Shown one piece after another: positions 1 through 14,000 of a stretch of DNA of 64,000 nucleotides (positions are counted from its first letter, which is position 1; the number at the start of each line of letters is the position of its first letter). This DNA comes from Diatrype stigma. Taxonomy: Eukaryota > Ascomycota > Sordariomycetes > Xylariales > Diatrypaceae. The position numbers and the translations under genes were made by a program. The notes under the pieces are model-generated. The model did no database searches and was not told the origin of the DNA. It saw only the letters and a list, made by a program, of their open reading frames with translations. Where the stretch lies: contig JAKJXP020000098.1 of the NCBI GenBank assembly GCA_022225965.2, forward strand, positions 1 through 64,000, written 5' to 3'.

Positions 1-117
1 TCATACTTGAATAACTACCTTTATATACGTCTGCTTAACCTTACTTAGTGCCTATTTATTCCACTGCTACATCCGTATTATCTAATACAGTATAACCATA
101 TACCGTATAATCTTATA
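1..117 (+). repeat. Copia LTR fragment (3' part of LTR)
   Basis: The first 117 bases are the reverse complement of the outer part of the 398-bp LTRs at 19478-19875 and 25583-25980, differing mostly by transitions. Here the LTR sense strand is plus and it ends at the same TATAATCTTATA-type terminus. The bases that follow do not resemble the primer-binding region next to the full element's 5' LTR, so this is a 3' LTR or a solo LTR whose remainder lies to the left of the window. Confidence 0.8.
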
Positions 118-1646
118 GGCCCAATTGGAGAGGCGACTGGAATGGCTTCGGCAGTGGTCTCAATAGAAAGATTCGCCATCTTGTGCTGCGGAGAACGTGA
201 ACTGAGGTGTGAATAGTTGCTTTTGAAAGTTGACGGGAAGCTGTATGGAATGTAGAAGGTATGTGACCAGAAGATTGAAAGGTTGGCGAAGAGTGAACAA
301 GAAGAAGCTGGAAAGGAAGCAATTGATTCCCTTGAGGTTACGAGAAGTAATCGAAGCTGTACGGGTGATGTAGTGTTGAAGAAACTACAGACAGATAGAT
401 GGTGTAGCAATTGGGAGTTAGCCCTATGCTCGAAGGAAAGAAGATTTGTATGCCTGTGTGGTAGGAAGGACGAGCGAGATCAAGAGTTGTTTTAATTGAA
501 ATACCATCGGAAAGGTCAAAGCTGGAAAGCAGTGTTGAGGAGTGATGGGTTAGGGTTGTAAGGTGGCAGAAAAACACTGCATCAATCCTAAAGCCACATA
601 GTTTGGTGTTCTGACTGGAGGCTTGAGACATGCTCTTTACTACACAGTCTGAAGATATTCTATATACTGGCATGTTGTTTCTCTGCTCTAGCAATGAGGT
701 ATCGTCAATAACGGCTGTAGGCCCTGATGTATCAACTCGCTGAGCTAATGAGATATTAATTACAACCACGCGTCTATTTCTCATAACTACGATACCTAAC
801 AACTGCCCTCGGATTATCGTGAGCACCTCCATTTGATAATATTCCGAGACATCATATAAAGGTCTATTGAGGTAAGCCCGTTTCCAGAATAAGGAGCCCC
901 TCCTTAGACGTCACGGTCAGTGATCATGTCGATTCCGAAGAGACCGTCGTGCCGGTCTGGTTCAATGACCTCTTGTAACCAATTCCCTCTCCCCGCGATC
1001 GGGCTTGGTGCCGCGGTCCAGGACACGGTACAGTAAAGAACGCCCTCTCTATTGAACCAGCGGAAAATACAACTTAGAGTGGTGACCTCCCGAGTAAACT
1101 GGTCAACGAGCGAGATAAGATTAGGCTGATCGGATATGCTTACCTGGAAGACCAGAACTCCTACCTGTTCATTCGACCTCTTACCAAGGACCAATACCAT
1201 GAGTATTAGGCACGGGACTAACGATATAGAGATGAAGAGGATCAAAGTGCCTCCATGGCAAGAACTTTACTCAATACTATCGGCTCCTCACCTCTGCAAG
1301 GACCTGGGCTTAAACCACTGGCTGAATGGGTGGAAAGCCCGCTGCAACAGCACTCAGCGAAAGGCTAAGCAGTGAGGTAAATGACTAGTGGATAATAGAG
1401 GCTTCCAAGTGATACATGGTTATCCACGATGATATCCCATCCCATTTTTGAGAAATTCGAGCTTATAGTCGCGATATCGAGGCTAGATAGGGGGGCTTAT
1501 ATTACCTAATCTAGTGGAGCACCTCTTTAGCAATGGCTTGGCATCCCTTATATAGCGCTTATGGACTCCTATAGCAATAAATATGTTTCTGAATAACCTT
1601 AGACTTCATTATAGGAATGCAGCAAGCATAAATTCTATATTATAGG
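118..1646. other. Region without a supported gene
   Basis: Base composition is ordinary here, unlike the AT-rich island that follows. Open frames exist on both strands (for example minus 338-832, 164 codons, and plus 1136-1375), but I recognise no domain and no convincing splice structure in any of them. They may be remnants of a gene damaged by nearby insertions. From about 1480 the sequence becomes progressively AT-rich towards the retroelement boundary. Confidence 0.5.
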
Positions 1647-1775
1647 TATAAAGCAAAAAATAGCTACAAGAAAGAAACTAATGATATAAATTCAAAGGAA
1701 TTTAAGCAAGTGGAATGGTAAAAAGCGATTATTTAGGTATAAATAATGCCATTAAAGCATTAACTACGTAATATA
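1647..1775 (-). repeat. Putative 3' LTR of outer Copia-like element
   Basis: This 129-bp repeat aligns end to end with 18121-18249 in direct orientation. Nearly all differences are C/T or G/A. It begins TATAAAGC where the partner begins TGCAAAGC, as expected if RIP removed the TG terminus. At 129 bp it is short for an LTR. Confidence 0.65.
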
Positions 1776-2899
1776 GCCCCTTAAACGTTTTCGAAAAACG
1801 AAGCCGTTTTTAGCATTTTTTTATATTAAGTTTAAAAATTAATTAGTATTATTCCATTTAAATATACGATACTTTTCGAAATATAAAAACTTTTAATTTA
1901 TTATTTTATGCCGTTACGGTATATCGCGTCGAAATAAAGATTGTGGCCAATTAACGATTATTTATATAATCGTTTTAATTTTATTAACATAGGCCTAATT
2001 TTATTTGCCGTACGAATTGCTTATATTTTTTCGTTTAAAGGGCTTTTATAAAGCCGTTTGCGACCATATTGTTCGTTCCGATATAAAGCAATCGAAAAAA
2101 ACCCTTTTCGATCCTATTAATAATTTATTTATATCGAATATTTACGTATTGCGTTTTTATTATATTTAACGGATTTAACGTTATTATTATTACGTTTTTT
2201 AAATTCATAAATATAATAAAAGGCTTTTATTAGGAATAACTTAATTCGGTTAATATAAAATTAATTTAAATGCTATTTATTTCGGTAAAAATAAAATTAA
2301 TAAATTTCGTTTTAATATTATTAAGCATAATTATCGATTATTTTTTCGTTTTTTAATATATCGGCCTTTCGGCAAATAAGATTATATAAGCGCCGATAAA
2401 AAAACGGAATCTTAAATTATCGTAAAAAACAACGTTAACGAAAATTTTTATTATTAAATCCGTAACCTTATAATTACTTTTTAAAATTATTTCGAACTTA
2501 ATTATTATATTAAAATAATGCCAAAAATAATTTAATAAGTTTCGATAAACCTTTTCCGGTTTCAAATTCGATTTATATAGTTTATTTATTATAAAGGAAA
2601 TGTTTAAACGGTTATTTATTAAAAGATAATTAAATAAATCTATTTTTTTAATATATTGCCGTTATTTAAATAAAAAAAAGGATTTAAATAACGGGAATTA
2701 TTAATTCGAATCGTTAAAAGGTTTTAATTATTTTCTTTAATTGCTTTTTATATTTATTAATTATTTTCCGAATATAATTTTTCTAAATAAAAAAAACCTT
2801 TCGCAAGCGTTTATTATATTTAATTACGTATTCGAAAAATTTCGTAATTCCCTTTAGGTTTTTCAGCTAAAAAAACGCTTGCAATTTATTTTAAACTCG

Positions 2900-3250
2900 A
2901 TAATATTCGGTAATTATTTTGTTTATAACGAAAATATCGTTAATATATATCAAAAGAAACTTTTTTGTTATTTCGTATTTAAATAAGCATAAGTCCTATA
3001 TTATCGGTTTAAATCCGATTTTGTTTAGGATTTTCGTAAAGGCACGGTATTATTAAATAAGGGCTTTTTTTAAGCCATATAACGCTTATTTAAATTTTTA
3101 AACCTTATTCGTTTCGTTATTATATCTTTTCGATTAACGAATATATATATCGTAACCTTTAAAAGGAACAGCATTAAAAAAAGCTATCTTTATATTATAA
3201 AATTAACCTTTTAAGTTAAAAATAGCTATAAAAATAAGGAAAATCCTAAT
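2900..3250 (-). pseudogene. Copia reverse-transcriptase remnant (outer element)
   Basis: The minus strand carries recognisable Copia RT blocks: an ALYGLK-type block at about 3060-3110 and a YINDI block at about 2930-2950 where YVDDI is expected. Several in-frame stops interrupt the sequence. The Asp-to-Asn change (GAT/GAC to AAT/AAC) is a G-to-A transition and fits RIP on the opposite strand. No functional product is possible. Confidence 0.7.
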
Positions 3251-5646
3251 GGATATAACGTCGGTAATAACCGAATATATATTTTGTATTGCATAATCGT
3301 TTCTTATTTCGAAGTTTCCGTAAATCATTAATTAAATTCGATTTTGAATTTATTTATTATTAACGTTAAATCGTTAATTCGTTATTTATTTTAACGGTAA
3401 AGCCTTAGTTTTAAAGGAAAAAAGAATTAAATTAAATATATTTCTTTTTATTAAACTGTTATATTATGCCTTAAAGGCCGGTTATTATTGCTTTTAAAAA
3501 ATAAGATCTTTTTTCGCCTTTTTTATTATTCGGGCGAATTTCGGTGCCATTATTTATTTTTAATATAAATAAGGCGTATTTCGTTAATATCCGGATGGGT
3601 TTATTACGGATTTTATAAAAAGATTCCTTTTTTATCCGTATAAAAAGCGAATAAAATGCTAATAAAAAAGGCTTTAGCGGCATCGATTTAAAACGCGCGT
3701 CGGAAAGGGTTTTATAATTTATTTCTTTATTTTTATTACGGGCAAACCTTTAAATAATGGGTTTTCTTTATAAATTATTTATCGTAATCGAATTTAAAGC
3801 GGGATTTAATGCTTTATTATCGAAAGGATATTCTTTTTTAAGGTTTTCGATTATTTTCTCGAAATGTTTTTTTTCGGAATTATCGGATTTCTTTTATTTT
3901 TAAACTTAAAGGAATTATTCGGTATAACCGGAAATATAATTTTCGTTATCTTAATGTTTTTTATTCTGGATATGATTATTATTTTGTTCTTAATAATTTT
4001 CTTTTATTTTATTATTTTTTTTTAGCAATTATTGTTTTAAAATAAGGAATTCGGGCGGTAAATAAAATTGCTTGCCGTTTATTTCATATTCGGAATCGTT
4101 GTCGTTATATTTCTTTAAAGGGATTTTAATGCGTTATTAAAAGGTTATAACTTTCGTTTCGATATGTTTCCGCTTCGTAATAAGGTTTTTCGTTACGTTT
4201 AAATTGTATTGTATTATCGTTTCCGGTTGGAATATTTCGTTTTCGAATTCCGGATTAACGAATTCGATAACGTATTATATACTTTTATTAATATTAGCCC
4301 CTTTGTTTAATATTTTTTTAATAAACCGTATATTACGAATATAAATAATAATATATTTATTCGGAACGTAAATTTTATAAATCCTTATTTTAATATCGAC
4401 GTATTCGATTAAATATGCTTTAAAAGTTTATAAAATCATTTTATAATTTTGCATAACCTTTTTATCGTATATATAACCGAAAGATCCTTAAGTTTTAAAA
4501 ATAAACAAGTCGTTAAGTTTTTTTTATATAGAAATATTTAGGCTTTAAATCAATTTGGCTTAAAGGCATTTATTATTTTTATTATAACAAAATAAAAGTA
4601 TATTTATTAATTTTATAATATACTTTTCGACATACGGCTATAAAAAATGAAACAATCCGGCTTAATTTATCGTCGAACGAAAAAGGATAATAATAAGCTT
4701 TATTTTATTTTTTCCGTACGCGTTTTATTCCGATATATAAAAAACTGGTTTTTGTTATTGTATATTCTTTTGGTTTAAAAATTCGTTTATATTATTATTG
4801 ATATCGGTAAATTCTTATTTTCTATCGGATTAAAAAATTTAAATTTTATATACGCCTTAACGTTTAGCTTCGATTATTTATTTTTAAACCAAGCGATAAA
4901 TTTCTTTTTTTTTACGGGTAAATTTAATCCATTTAAAACCGATATACCCATTAATTAATATAACGGAATATTTATATTTTATAATATTTATCGGTTTTAT
5001 TTTATATATATCGAAATATATAACTTATAAAGGATAAGTTATAAAAATAATTTGCTTTTTATTTATTTGCCGCTATATTTTCGTTCGTAAGTATATTTTA
5101 TAAGTTATACTTTTCGGTATTAAAAATATAAGCCCTTAAGTAATACATGTTTTTTATACGTATTCGTAATTAGCATATATAAATTTCTTATGCATTTAAT
5201 AAAAATTAATCGCTATAAAAAATGTTATTTATATGGATAAGGAATTAAAAACGGAAATAATTGAAATAACCTTAACGTTATGTATTTATTATATATTAAT
5301 AAATTTATTGCCGGTTTTCTTATTATTTAAACGGTTTCCGTATTTATTAAAAATAATACCGTTATTCCGGAAAATTTCCGAATTTATTAAATTATAAGGC
5401 GCGATTAAGAAATATTAAGCATTATTATGGGTTATTTTAATAATATTCCTTATGTTAATATAAACCTAATAATTTATAACGCTTATATTAACGCATTTAA
5501 TATCGCCGTTATTCGACGATATTATTAATTCGGATTTATCGAGCGATTCGTATAATATAAACCATTTAAAATCGTTAAAAATATATTTACCAATTTCCGA
5601 ATCGTTTATAAATATATTCCGAATAAATTATAATATTATAGCATTT

Positions 5647-5908
5647 TGTTATGGACGTCCCGGACTCCCTGCGTTTAGCTAGAAGTGCCGGCGGCGTCGA
5701 TAACGTCGACTATATATAAGGGCACAGCACCGCTATATAATACTCAGTACTATTTATTATCAATATAGGAATAAAGTTATAAAATAATAAAAGCATAAAT
5801 TGCTATAAAATACTAAGAATTCCAAGGATTTTTATATAATCCTTAGCAGTATTAAGTAAAAATACGTAATATTAAATAATTTTAGGAATTATTGTATTAC
5901 GTAATATA
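5647..5908 (-). repeat. Gypsy 3' LTR (left)
   Basis: Direct partner of 15960-16221, same length, starting TGTTATGGACG. It contains GGCGGCGTCGATAACGTCGA, also present in the other LTR, so this CpG-rich block survived RIP. The element reads right to left, making this its 3' LTR. Confidence 0.75.
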
Positions 5909-8900
5909 TATCCCTTTACGAAATACCATTTACGTTTTCGTAATAGGTAATATTTAATATATATAAAGAATACGTAATATTTTTAGTTCTTATAAATTAA
6001 AAGGCAATATTTAATTATTTAATAATTTAACCGCATAATTAAAATTAAAAATTTAACCGCATATAAACTTAATCCTTATATTAAGATATTTCGCCTTGCT
6101 TATTACATACGGGGGCCTTAATATTATCCATATCGTATTGTTTATTCGATTTTCCATTTTAAAAGCCATTAATAATTCCGAATATTTTATATTTCGTTTA
6201 TTTATTTATTCGGTTTGCCCGGTAATATGTAATATTAATGGCCTAAATTAATTTCCGCGAAATATTCGGCAAGGATTTCGATAGCTTATGGCTTATATAC
6301 GTTCGTCGTAATTATTAAAGTTTAATTCGGAATCGCGGAATTCGATTTTAGGATTAAAAATATATAAAAGCCGGCTTATAAACGAAATATTAAAAAGGGG
6401 CCGATTCGTAAGAGTAGCCTTTTCGGGTATTTTTTTTCGAAGCTACGGAATATGCGTTTAATAAAAAGCAACGTCGTTAAAGGCCATAATTTTCGCGTTA
6501 CCTTTATATATAATTCGTATGTATTTAATAACATAATTGGCGATTCGTATTTGCCGTTAATTAATATTGCTTTATATTATTGCTTGTAATGTTTCGTTTT
6601 TATTCATAATAAGGATCGCATTTGGCATTTTTTTATTAATAAACCGAAGCATTATTTTCGTAAATATGGCTAGAACGGCATTTAGTCGTTAAATAATAAT
6701 AGCTTTTATAATAATAATTTATTATATTTAAATGCCGTTGGACCAGCAAATATCGATAGCAACTATTAAAGGTATTTAAGTAATGTCCGGAAAAGTTCCT
6801 AAACGATAAGCTAATAAAAATAAGTTATCGGTAAGCGATATTATGGTACCGGTTAAATTAAATTCGTACGGGGGGCTAGGATTTAATTAGCGTTAAATAC
6901 CGCCGGCGGATATATTTAGCAATATCGTTAAGCCGTTAAATAATAGGCGTTCATAAAAACCGTTAGGAAATAATTAGCCATATAAGCCGTTCGAAGGTAA
7001 TTTTTTTTATAAGCCATTCGAGGGAATTTTTTCCGATGGTTTATTTTAATTCATTCTTTTTTATAAGCTATTAAGGAATAGCTTTTTATATAAAGCATTC
7101 GTAAGAATTTTTGTTCTTAATAATTGCGATATTCGTAAATTATTTTTATTTTCGATAATAATCGGGGCTTATTATTAAGCCAATTAAAACGGGCGTTATC
7201 GTTGGTTTCGTTAAAAAGGCGCGCCAAAAAGCGCTTAAAGGCCAAAAATTGCCCGTAAGTTTTGTTCGTAATTATTATTTAAATAATGCGGATAATTACT
7301 TAAATAACGACGAATATTATTCCGAATATTATTACGGCCAAGACCCGCTTTTATTTATTTTATTAGCTGCTTTCGAATATATTTTTCGATTATTAAAATA
7401 TCCTTAAAATATGCTTTAAACAGCTTTTTTTATAAATATTCGGAAATTTTTATTATTACCGTAATTTCGGTGCTTCGGAAAGCCGTTAAAAAGCGGCTAG
7501 TTATTTTAAACGGCGGCGGAATATGTGCCATTATGTTTGCCTAAAATGTTCGTAATTAATAAATAATAACTGGGGAATTTTATATAATAAAAGGGCCAAT
7601 AAATATTGCCGGGAATTAAGTATTGGGTATATTATATATTATATTAAAATAAATATATAAATAAGTAATTCCTATTAATTCAAATAATTAATAAATAGGT
7701 TAATAATTTCTTAATAGCAATTATTGGCATTACTGGTTATTTTTATATAATGGGTAAGTTATATTATATTAAAAAGGAATATTAATAAATGCTAGAGAAT
7801 CGAAATAAAATGGAAGGTAATTAATTAAGTTATTAAATTAATATTGCAAAAAAAGGAAGAATTATTAAAATGTATTGCAAGTTATTAAAATCCTTTTATG
7901 CGCTTTTTTATATTAACGAAGTCGTTTTTGTTATTTATATTATTTGCTTTAAGGGAAATCTTTATATTATTAAATTTATTAACTGGTTCGTATAAATATA
8001 AATAATATATAAATAATAAGTTAAAAATTCAAATAATTAAGAAAAAACGATATAATTGTTTTTTTAATATTATTGCCGTTTGCTTTTGCTTATAAAAGTT
8101 TTTGTTTGCTTTAATTATTAGCGATTCGTTAATCGAAACGACCGCCTTTATTTTGTTATAAATCCCTGTTTATCCGGATTTTCTTTTCGGACTTTATCCG
8201 AATTTCTCGCAATTAATTTAAAGGATTAAGCAAAAAGCCTTGGCCGCCTTTGGTTATGCCCTTTTTCTTTTAATATAATGGTAATAAATAACGATTTTCG
8301 TATTGGCACCGGAAATTTATGAAGTCTTTAATTTATGGGTACGTCGAATTTTGGAATATATTTTATTTTTTTATCGCATTCTTATATTTTTTCCTTAGCT
8401 GTATCGATTAAATTTTACCGTAAGTGCCATTTATTATATACGGCGTTAAAATTTATTTATCGTATTAAGTACTCAATTCTTTCCCGGATTATTCGTTTAT
8501 TTAATAGCCTTTTTATTTCGAAATATTTATAGGGTTCCTTAAAGATTTCCTTATTTTTTTTTAATTTTTATAGCTAATTCTTTACGTAATAGTATTAAAA
8601 TTTGTTAATACGGATTATTTTTCGGCGTAACTGCCGGTTTTAAATAAGCTATTAATACTACCGGATATATATTTCAAGCCTTATTAAAGTTTAATTCATA
8701 AGTTAAATCATTTATTTTACGTATTACCTTAAAAGGGCCTACGAATCGAAGGGCCATTTTTTTATTAAGAATATATAGCAGTAAATACCTTTTATATAAG
8801 CGTATTTTAATTTATAATCCCTTTTCGAATATTACCGGCTTATGCTTCGCATTATACTTTTAACTTATAGCATAAACTATTAACGATTCCGTAATTTATG

Positions 8901-10869
8901 CCGCTTTTCGAAATATCGTAATTATTAATTAATTAATGGGCCGTTATAATAGTAATTCTTTTAGGTATATTCGGGTACTTATAAAATATTCGTTAAATAA
9001 ATATTTAATTCTTATTATATTAAGTACCGTTATAAGTTATAATATAGCTTTTATCCATAACTTTTTAAGATATACCTAATTTTAATATCGAAATGCCGTT
9101 TTTATCGTTTGATTTTTGCGTTTAAATAAATCATTTGCTTATAAATAATAAGTTATTATATATCGTTAATGTATTTTTATTATTAATTACATTTTGTGCC
9201 ATATTTCTTATACGAATTTCGTATTTTTATTCGTAATAACCATTTTTGGAATTCCTTAATTATTTATTAATAATTACCGATTAATTATAAGTTCTTAGTT
9301 TTTATTAGAATATTATAAATGCCTTAAAACGATTATGATTGCTTTAAATGCTTTATTCGTAATTGTTATAAATGCATCGAACGAATCGAATCCGAAAATC
9401 GATCATTTTATATAAACAGATTTTATTAATAACATGGCTATAACGATATTTAACGTAATCGAATAAAACGGAACTAAAAATGCCTGGATTAGTTATAATT
9501 TTTTATACGGCTAATGGCGCAATATTCGAATATTATCGCATATTAAGCAATACTTTATATATTTTTCCATATTTTTTTATGCTTATAAAATGCAATACGA
9601 TAATATAAATTCCTTTTACGTTATTATAATGCCTTAATAAAAGCGTTTATCGTAACATTTTTTTAATACTTCCTATTTATATATATGGGATATATATAAG
9701 CGCTTATTTAATAACGGGCTTTTAAAATATAACAGCCCATTTTTACTAAAACGAAACGTTACGTTTTTTGTTGGCTAGTTATTATTATGTAGCTTTTTTA
9801 AGTTTTTTACGACCTTACGCCATTATTTTTAATTACCGACCTTATATTTTTCGTATACCTTTTTTTTTAAAATTCTTAATAAGGCCTATTATGTTTATTT
9901 GGTTTTTATTTTTAAGGGCTTTTTTTATTAATAAATTCTTAATTAAAAATATCGTATTTAAAATACTTTTCCTTAAAGGGGCATTATTATCGCAAACCGG
10001 TAATCGTAATAACGCATCTGGCATTATATTGGAATTTTTAAATATATATATTACCGATAGCGAATATTTCCTTAAAAATATTAAGGCCGCTTATAACCGG
10101 TAATTAACTTTCGTAACATCCTGGATTTCCAAATTTCTCTTTTCGATAATGCCTTTAATAGCATTATAATTAATAAATATTATTACCGAAAGCTTTTCCG
10201 TAAACCTAATATATATTCGTAATTTCTTAATTGCCCATATTAAGCATATTACTTTTAATTTTATAAGTTAATATATTCTTTTCGCTTAGCTAATATATTT
10301 GCTTAAATATAATATAAGACGCATAATTATTTTAAGTATTTAGCTTTTTCCGTTTTAAGAATATTCCGGAATTATATAAAATAGCATTATTTCGAAGCCA
10401 TTTTTAAACGCATCTAATTAAATAAACGCTTATATAATCGGATCGAAATAAATTAAGATAATTTCCTTAAATAATGCATTCTTAATATATTAAAAAGATT
10501 TTAATTTCTTGCTTTTTAATTAAAAACTAATATTACGGATATAAATTTTACGTTATTACTTATTAAAGATTTTGCTTTAATTCCGGCCTTATTTTAATAA
10601 TTAAATCTTAAATTACTTAAAGAACTTATTATAATAAATATAGTTTTTTATTAAATGCCTTAATTAACTTATAAATTTAATTTAATATTTTAAATTATTA
10701 AGATTCGTAAAAGGCTTAATGTAACGAATAATTTTCAGCTTTTTTTCCGTTATTTATAATTCAAAGCCGTTTATTCGAAAACTTAATAATTATACCGACG
10801 GATATTTTATAAAGGATTTCTTAAGAAAAAGTAACAATTTAATGTTTTCGAATATTATAAATACCTAAT

Positions 10870-11050
10870 TTAAATATTTTAAATGTTCTTTTTAATTATT
10901 AAAAAATATTATAATATCGTTAATATAAGCTATTAAATAATACTTATAAAGCCTTAGAATTCGGTTAATTTGTCGTTACATAAACGGAGATAAATTCTTA
11001 AAGCCTATGGGTAATACATTTAGGCATTTCAATCCTTTATAATTAACGAT
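10870..11050 (-). pseudogene. Gypsy reverse-transcriptase remnant
   Basis: The minus strand preserves the order VLPIGFKN - stop - RQINRILR - YLIAYINDIIIFFNN, clearly derived from the Gypsy RT palm (LPFGLKNAPATFQ...DILIFS). The second catalytic Asp reads Asn and a TAA lies in frame. It cannot encode an active enzyme. Confidence 0.75.
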
Positions 11051-14000
11051 AATAAAAATGTTTCGAAATCCCTTTTATATTAAGAACTAATAAAAGAATT
11101 TTTTAATATTTATTATAATAATAAATTTCTTTTTGCGCAATTTCGCTGCTATTTCGTATTATTTAGGTAATAAATATACGTTTTTTAATATTATTTTATT
11201 TTATAATCGTAAGTTTATAATTATTCGTTTTTTATATACGTTATTTTTAATAATTTAAATTACGAAATAAGCTGCCGTAAAAAAAATAACTCGCAATTAG
11301 TAATTTATACGGCCCGTATTATATAATAACTAAAAGGTTTCGTTAATAACTTTTTATTTAATAACGCTTTATAAATAAAGCCTGGCTGCGATTTTATATT
11401 TATATTATTTAGGTATTAATTTAATAATTATCTGCTTTTCTTTTAGGAAATCGATAATATTCCCATCTTTTTATACTTCCGTATATCGTAATAATAAATC
11501 TTAAATACGAATTAAAAATATTTTATTTTTAGCATAAATATATATTTTTTTAAACGTTTCCGTTTTTTTTAAGTTATTAAAACGCCTTGTTTTAAATCCA
11601 AGATTCCGATTTTCGATTAATTTATTTAAGAATTTTTTTTCGTTTTTTTTAGTTATTAAGAATATAATATTTGTATTTTTTTTTTGCTTTATATAAGGCT
11701 ATTTGTTATATTTGCCGGGATATTTTTTTTGGCTTTTTATAGCTTTCGTATATATTAGGTTGCTTTTTCGTATTCGTTGCTTCGCTTTTTAGGCTTAAGG
11801 ATTAACCTTTTGTATTATTTCGTTTTCTTTTATTTTTAACATGTTTATAGGTATTTTTAAATGGCTTTTCGACGCTTTTAAACGGCTCCTTAATATTTTC
11901 GGACATTTATTTATCGCTTTTAAGTGGTTCCTTAATGCTTTCGGCTATTTGCTTATTACCTTTAAATGGTTCCTTAATACTTTTGGCTAATTTCTTTATA
12001 TTTTTAGGCTTTGGTTTATGATATTCGGTTATTTATTTAACCATATTAACTGGTTTTTTTTCCGGTTTTAAAATGTGCTTATTAGCTTTTATTATTATTA
12101 AGTATTTACTTTATTTTTTGGCCATAACGACTAACGTTTCTTTAAAAAACCTGGTATTAATGCTTATAAGCCTTAAGAATTTGGGTTTATTATTCGTTTT
12201 AATTTAAAATATCGGATTAAACCTAATATGAATTGCTAAACTTATATGTATATCAATAATTCGACGGGCCTTTTTACGACTTCTTAATAATTAACGTATT
12301 TCGGTCGATATTTCTGGATTAGTATTATCATAATATTAAAGGTATTGCATTATTTCGATTAATGGCATATAATAACTTAATTTTTGGCTTTTTAATATAT
12401 TTATAAAACTTTGTCTAATATTAACGACTTTAATTTATCGTTTTTCGTTAATAATATAAGGCATTATTTTTAATGTATCGGAATTAAAATAATAATTAAT
12501 GCCTTATCGTGACTAAGCGTTTTTTTTTCCGATACGAACTGGGCATATAATGTTATTTCTTAAACGCAAAATAAATTGCTTTTTAATATATGTTTTAATT
12601 TTTTGCTTATTCGCCTTTAAATAAAACGTAACGTTTATTTTAACGTTATTATATCGATTAATATGCAAATAGCAATTTTAAACGAATATATTAATTCTGT
12701 ATTAATATAAAAAGCCATTTTTTAATAATAATCCAATAAAGAGTTTCGGAAATATCCAGGCTTTAAATTAAAAACGTATCCTTATACGGCGGCCTAAGTG
12801 CTATCTTATTATTATAAATATGTCCGTTATTTTAATTAAGTTGCAAACTTTTTATTTTTTTATTCCGGTTATCCTTCGTATTTGCGTTTCGTCGATAATT
12901 ACGTTTTCGCATTTATGTAAGGTATTTTCTTTAATAAGCTAAATATTTACGTCGGTATCGATATAAGCCGTATCGAATAATACCTAATTAATTTTATTAC
13001 ATAAGTATATCTTTATATATAAATAATTCGTAAAATCCTTTAAGCCGTATCCGGACTTATTAGGTTTTAATACGAATTTCGAAAGGGCTATTGGAATGCG
13101 GCGACCTTTTTCGGTTAGGTTAAAACAATAAAGGCGCCTTTTAATAACTTTTTAAAACTAAATATAAATTTTTAAATTATTATTAATTATAAATTTAAAA
13201 TGGCAATTCTTGCAATAAAGCAGGTTATCGTTTATTATTTATTAAACCTTATTATGCGATTTCTTTTTAGGCCGTATTTTAATTAAAGGTTGTTATTATT
13301 ATTATTATTAATACCGCTATTAGCCTTAGGCGTATTTACGACATTAGCACGCTTTTAGGCTTTATCCGTATTTCCATTTTTTATTTTAAAAGTTTTGCCA
13401 ATTTAAAACCAGCTATTAATACGTAATGCCGATTTAATTTGTTCTTCGGATTTTTCGGTTATTAGGAAACCCGATCGACGTTTTTATCGGCAATAAGTCG
13501 AACGTTTATCGGAAAAAAACGCAGTATTATCGAAACGGATTTTATTAATGTTACGTAATGCGATAATCTTAAAGAAAAATTTATAAAAAGGTTTCATATT
13601 AATCCAATTAAATATACGAACGTTTATAATTTAAGCAATTTTTTTAATAATATATTGCTTATTAAAATAATCCAACATAAACAGCGTTATACGTAATTTT
13701 AAAAACAATAAAGTACGAACTTTATTTTTTAATTCTTAATTAATATAATTCGCTATTTCGGTTAACGCTTCGATTCGTATTATCCAGGCCTTTAATTCGA
13801 ATTTTCCAACTTAATTCCAGCCGTATTTATATATTCGAAACGTCCGAATTGTTATTAATTGCCTTATATTAAAACGGGCCTTAAGATAATTCCGTAATAT
13901 ATTTAATAACTATTTATTACAAATTACTTAACGTTTTTCGTAAATAAGTTCGATTATTTATTAATTCGTAGCTTCGTTTTTAAAATAAAAATAAAAATTA

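Noticed and set aside
9768..10103. 111-codon plus-strand hydrophobic frame in the Gypsy element
   Set aside because: It is antisense to pol and arises from AT-rich RIP sequence; the hydrophobicity reflects TTT/ATT/TTA codons.
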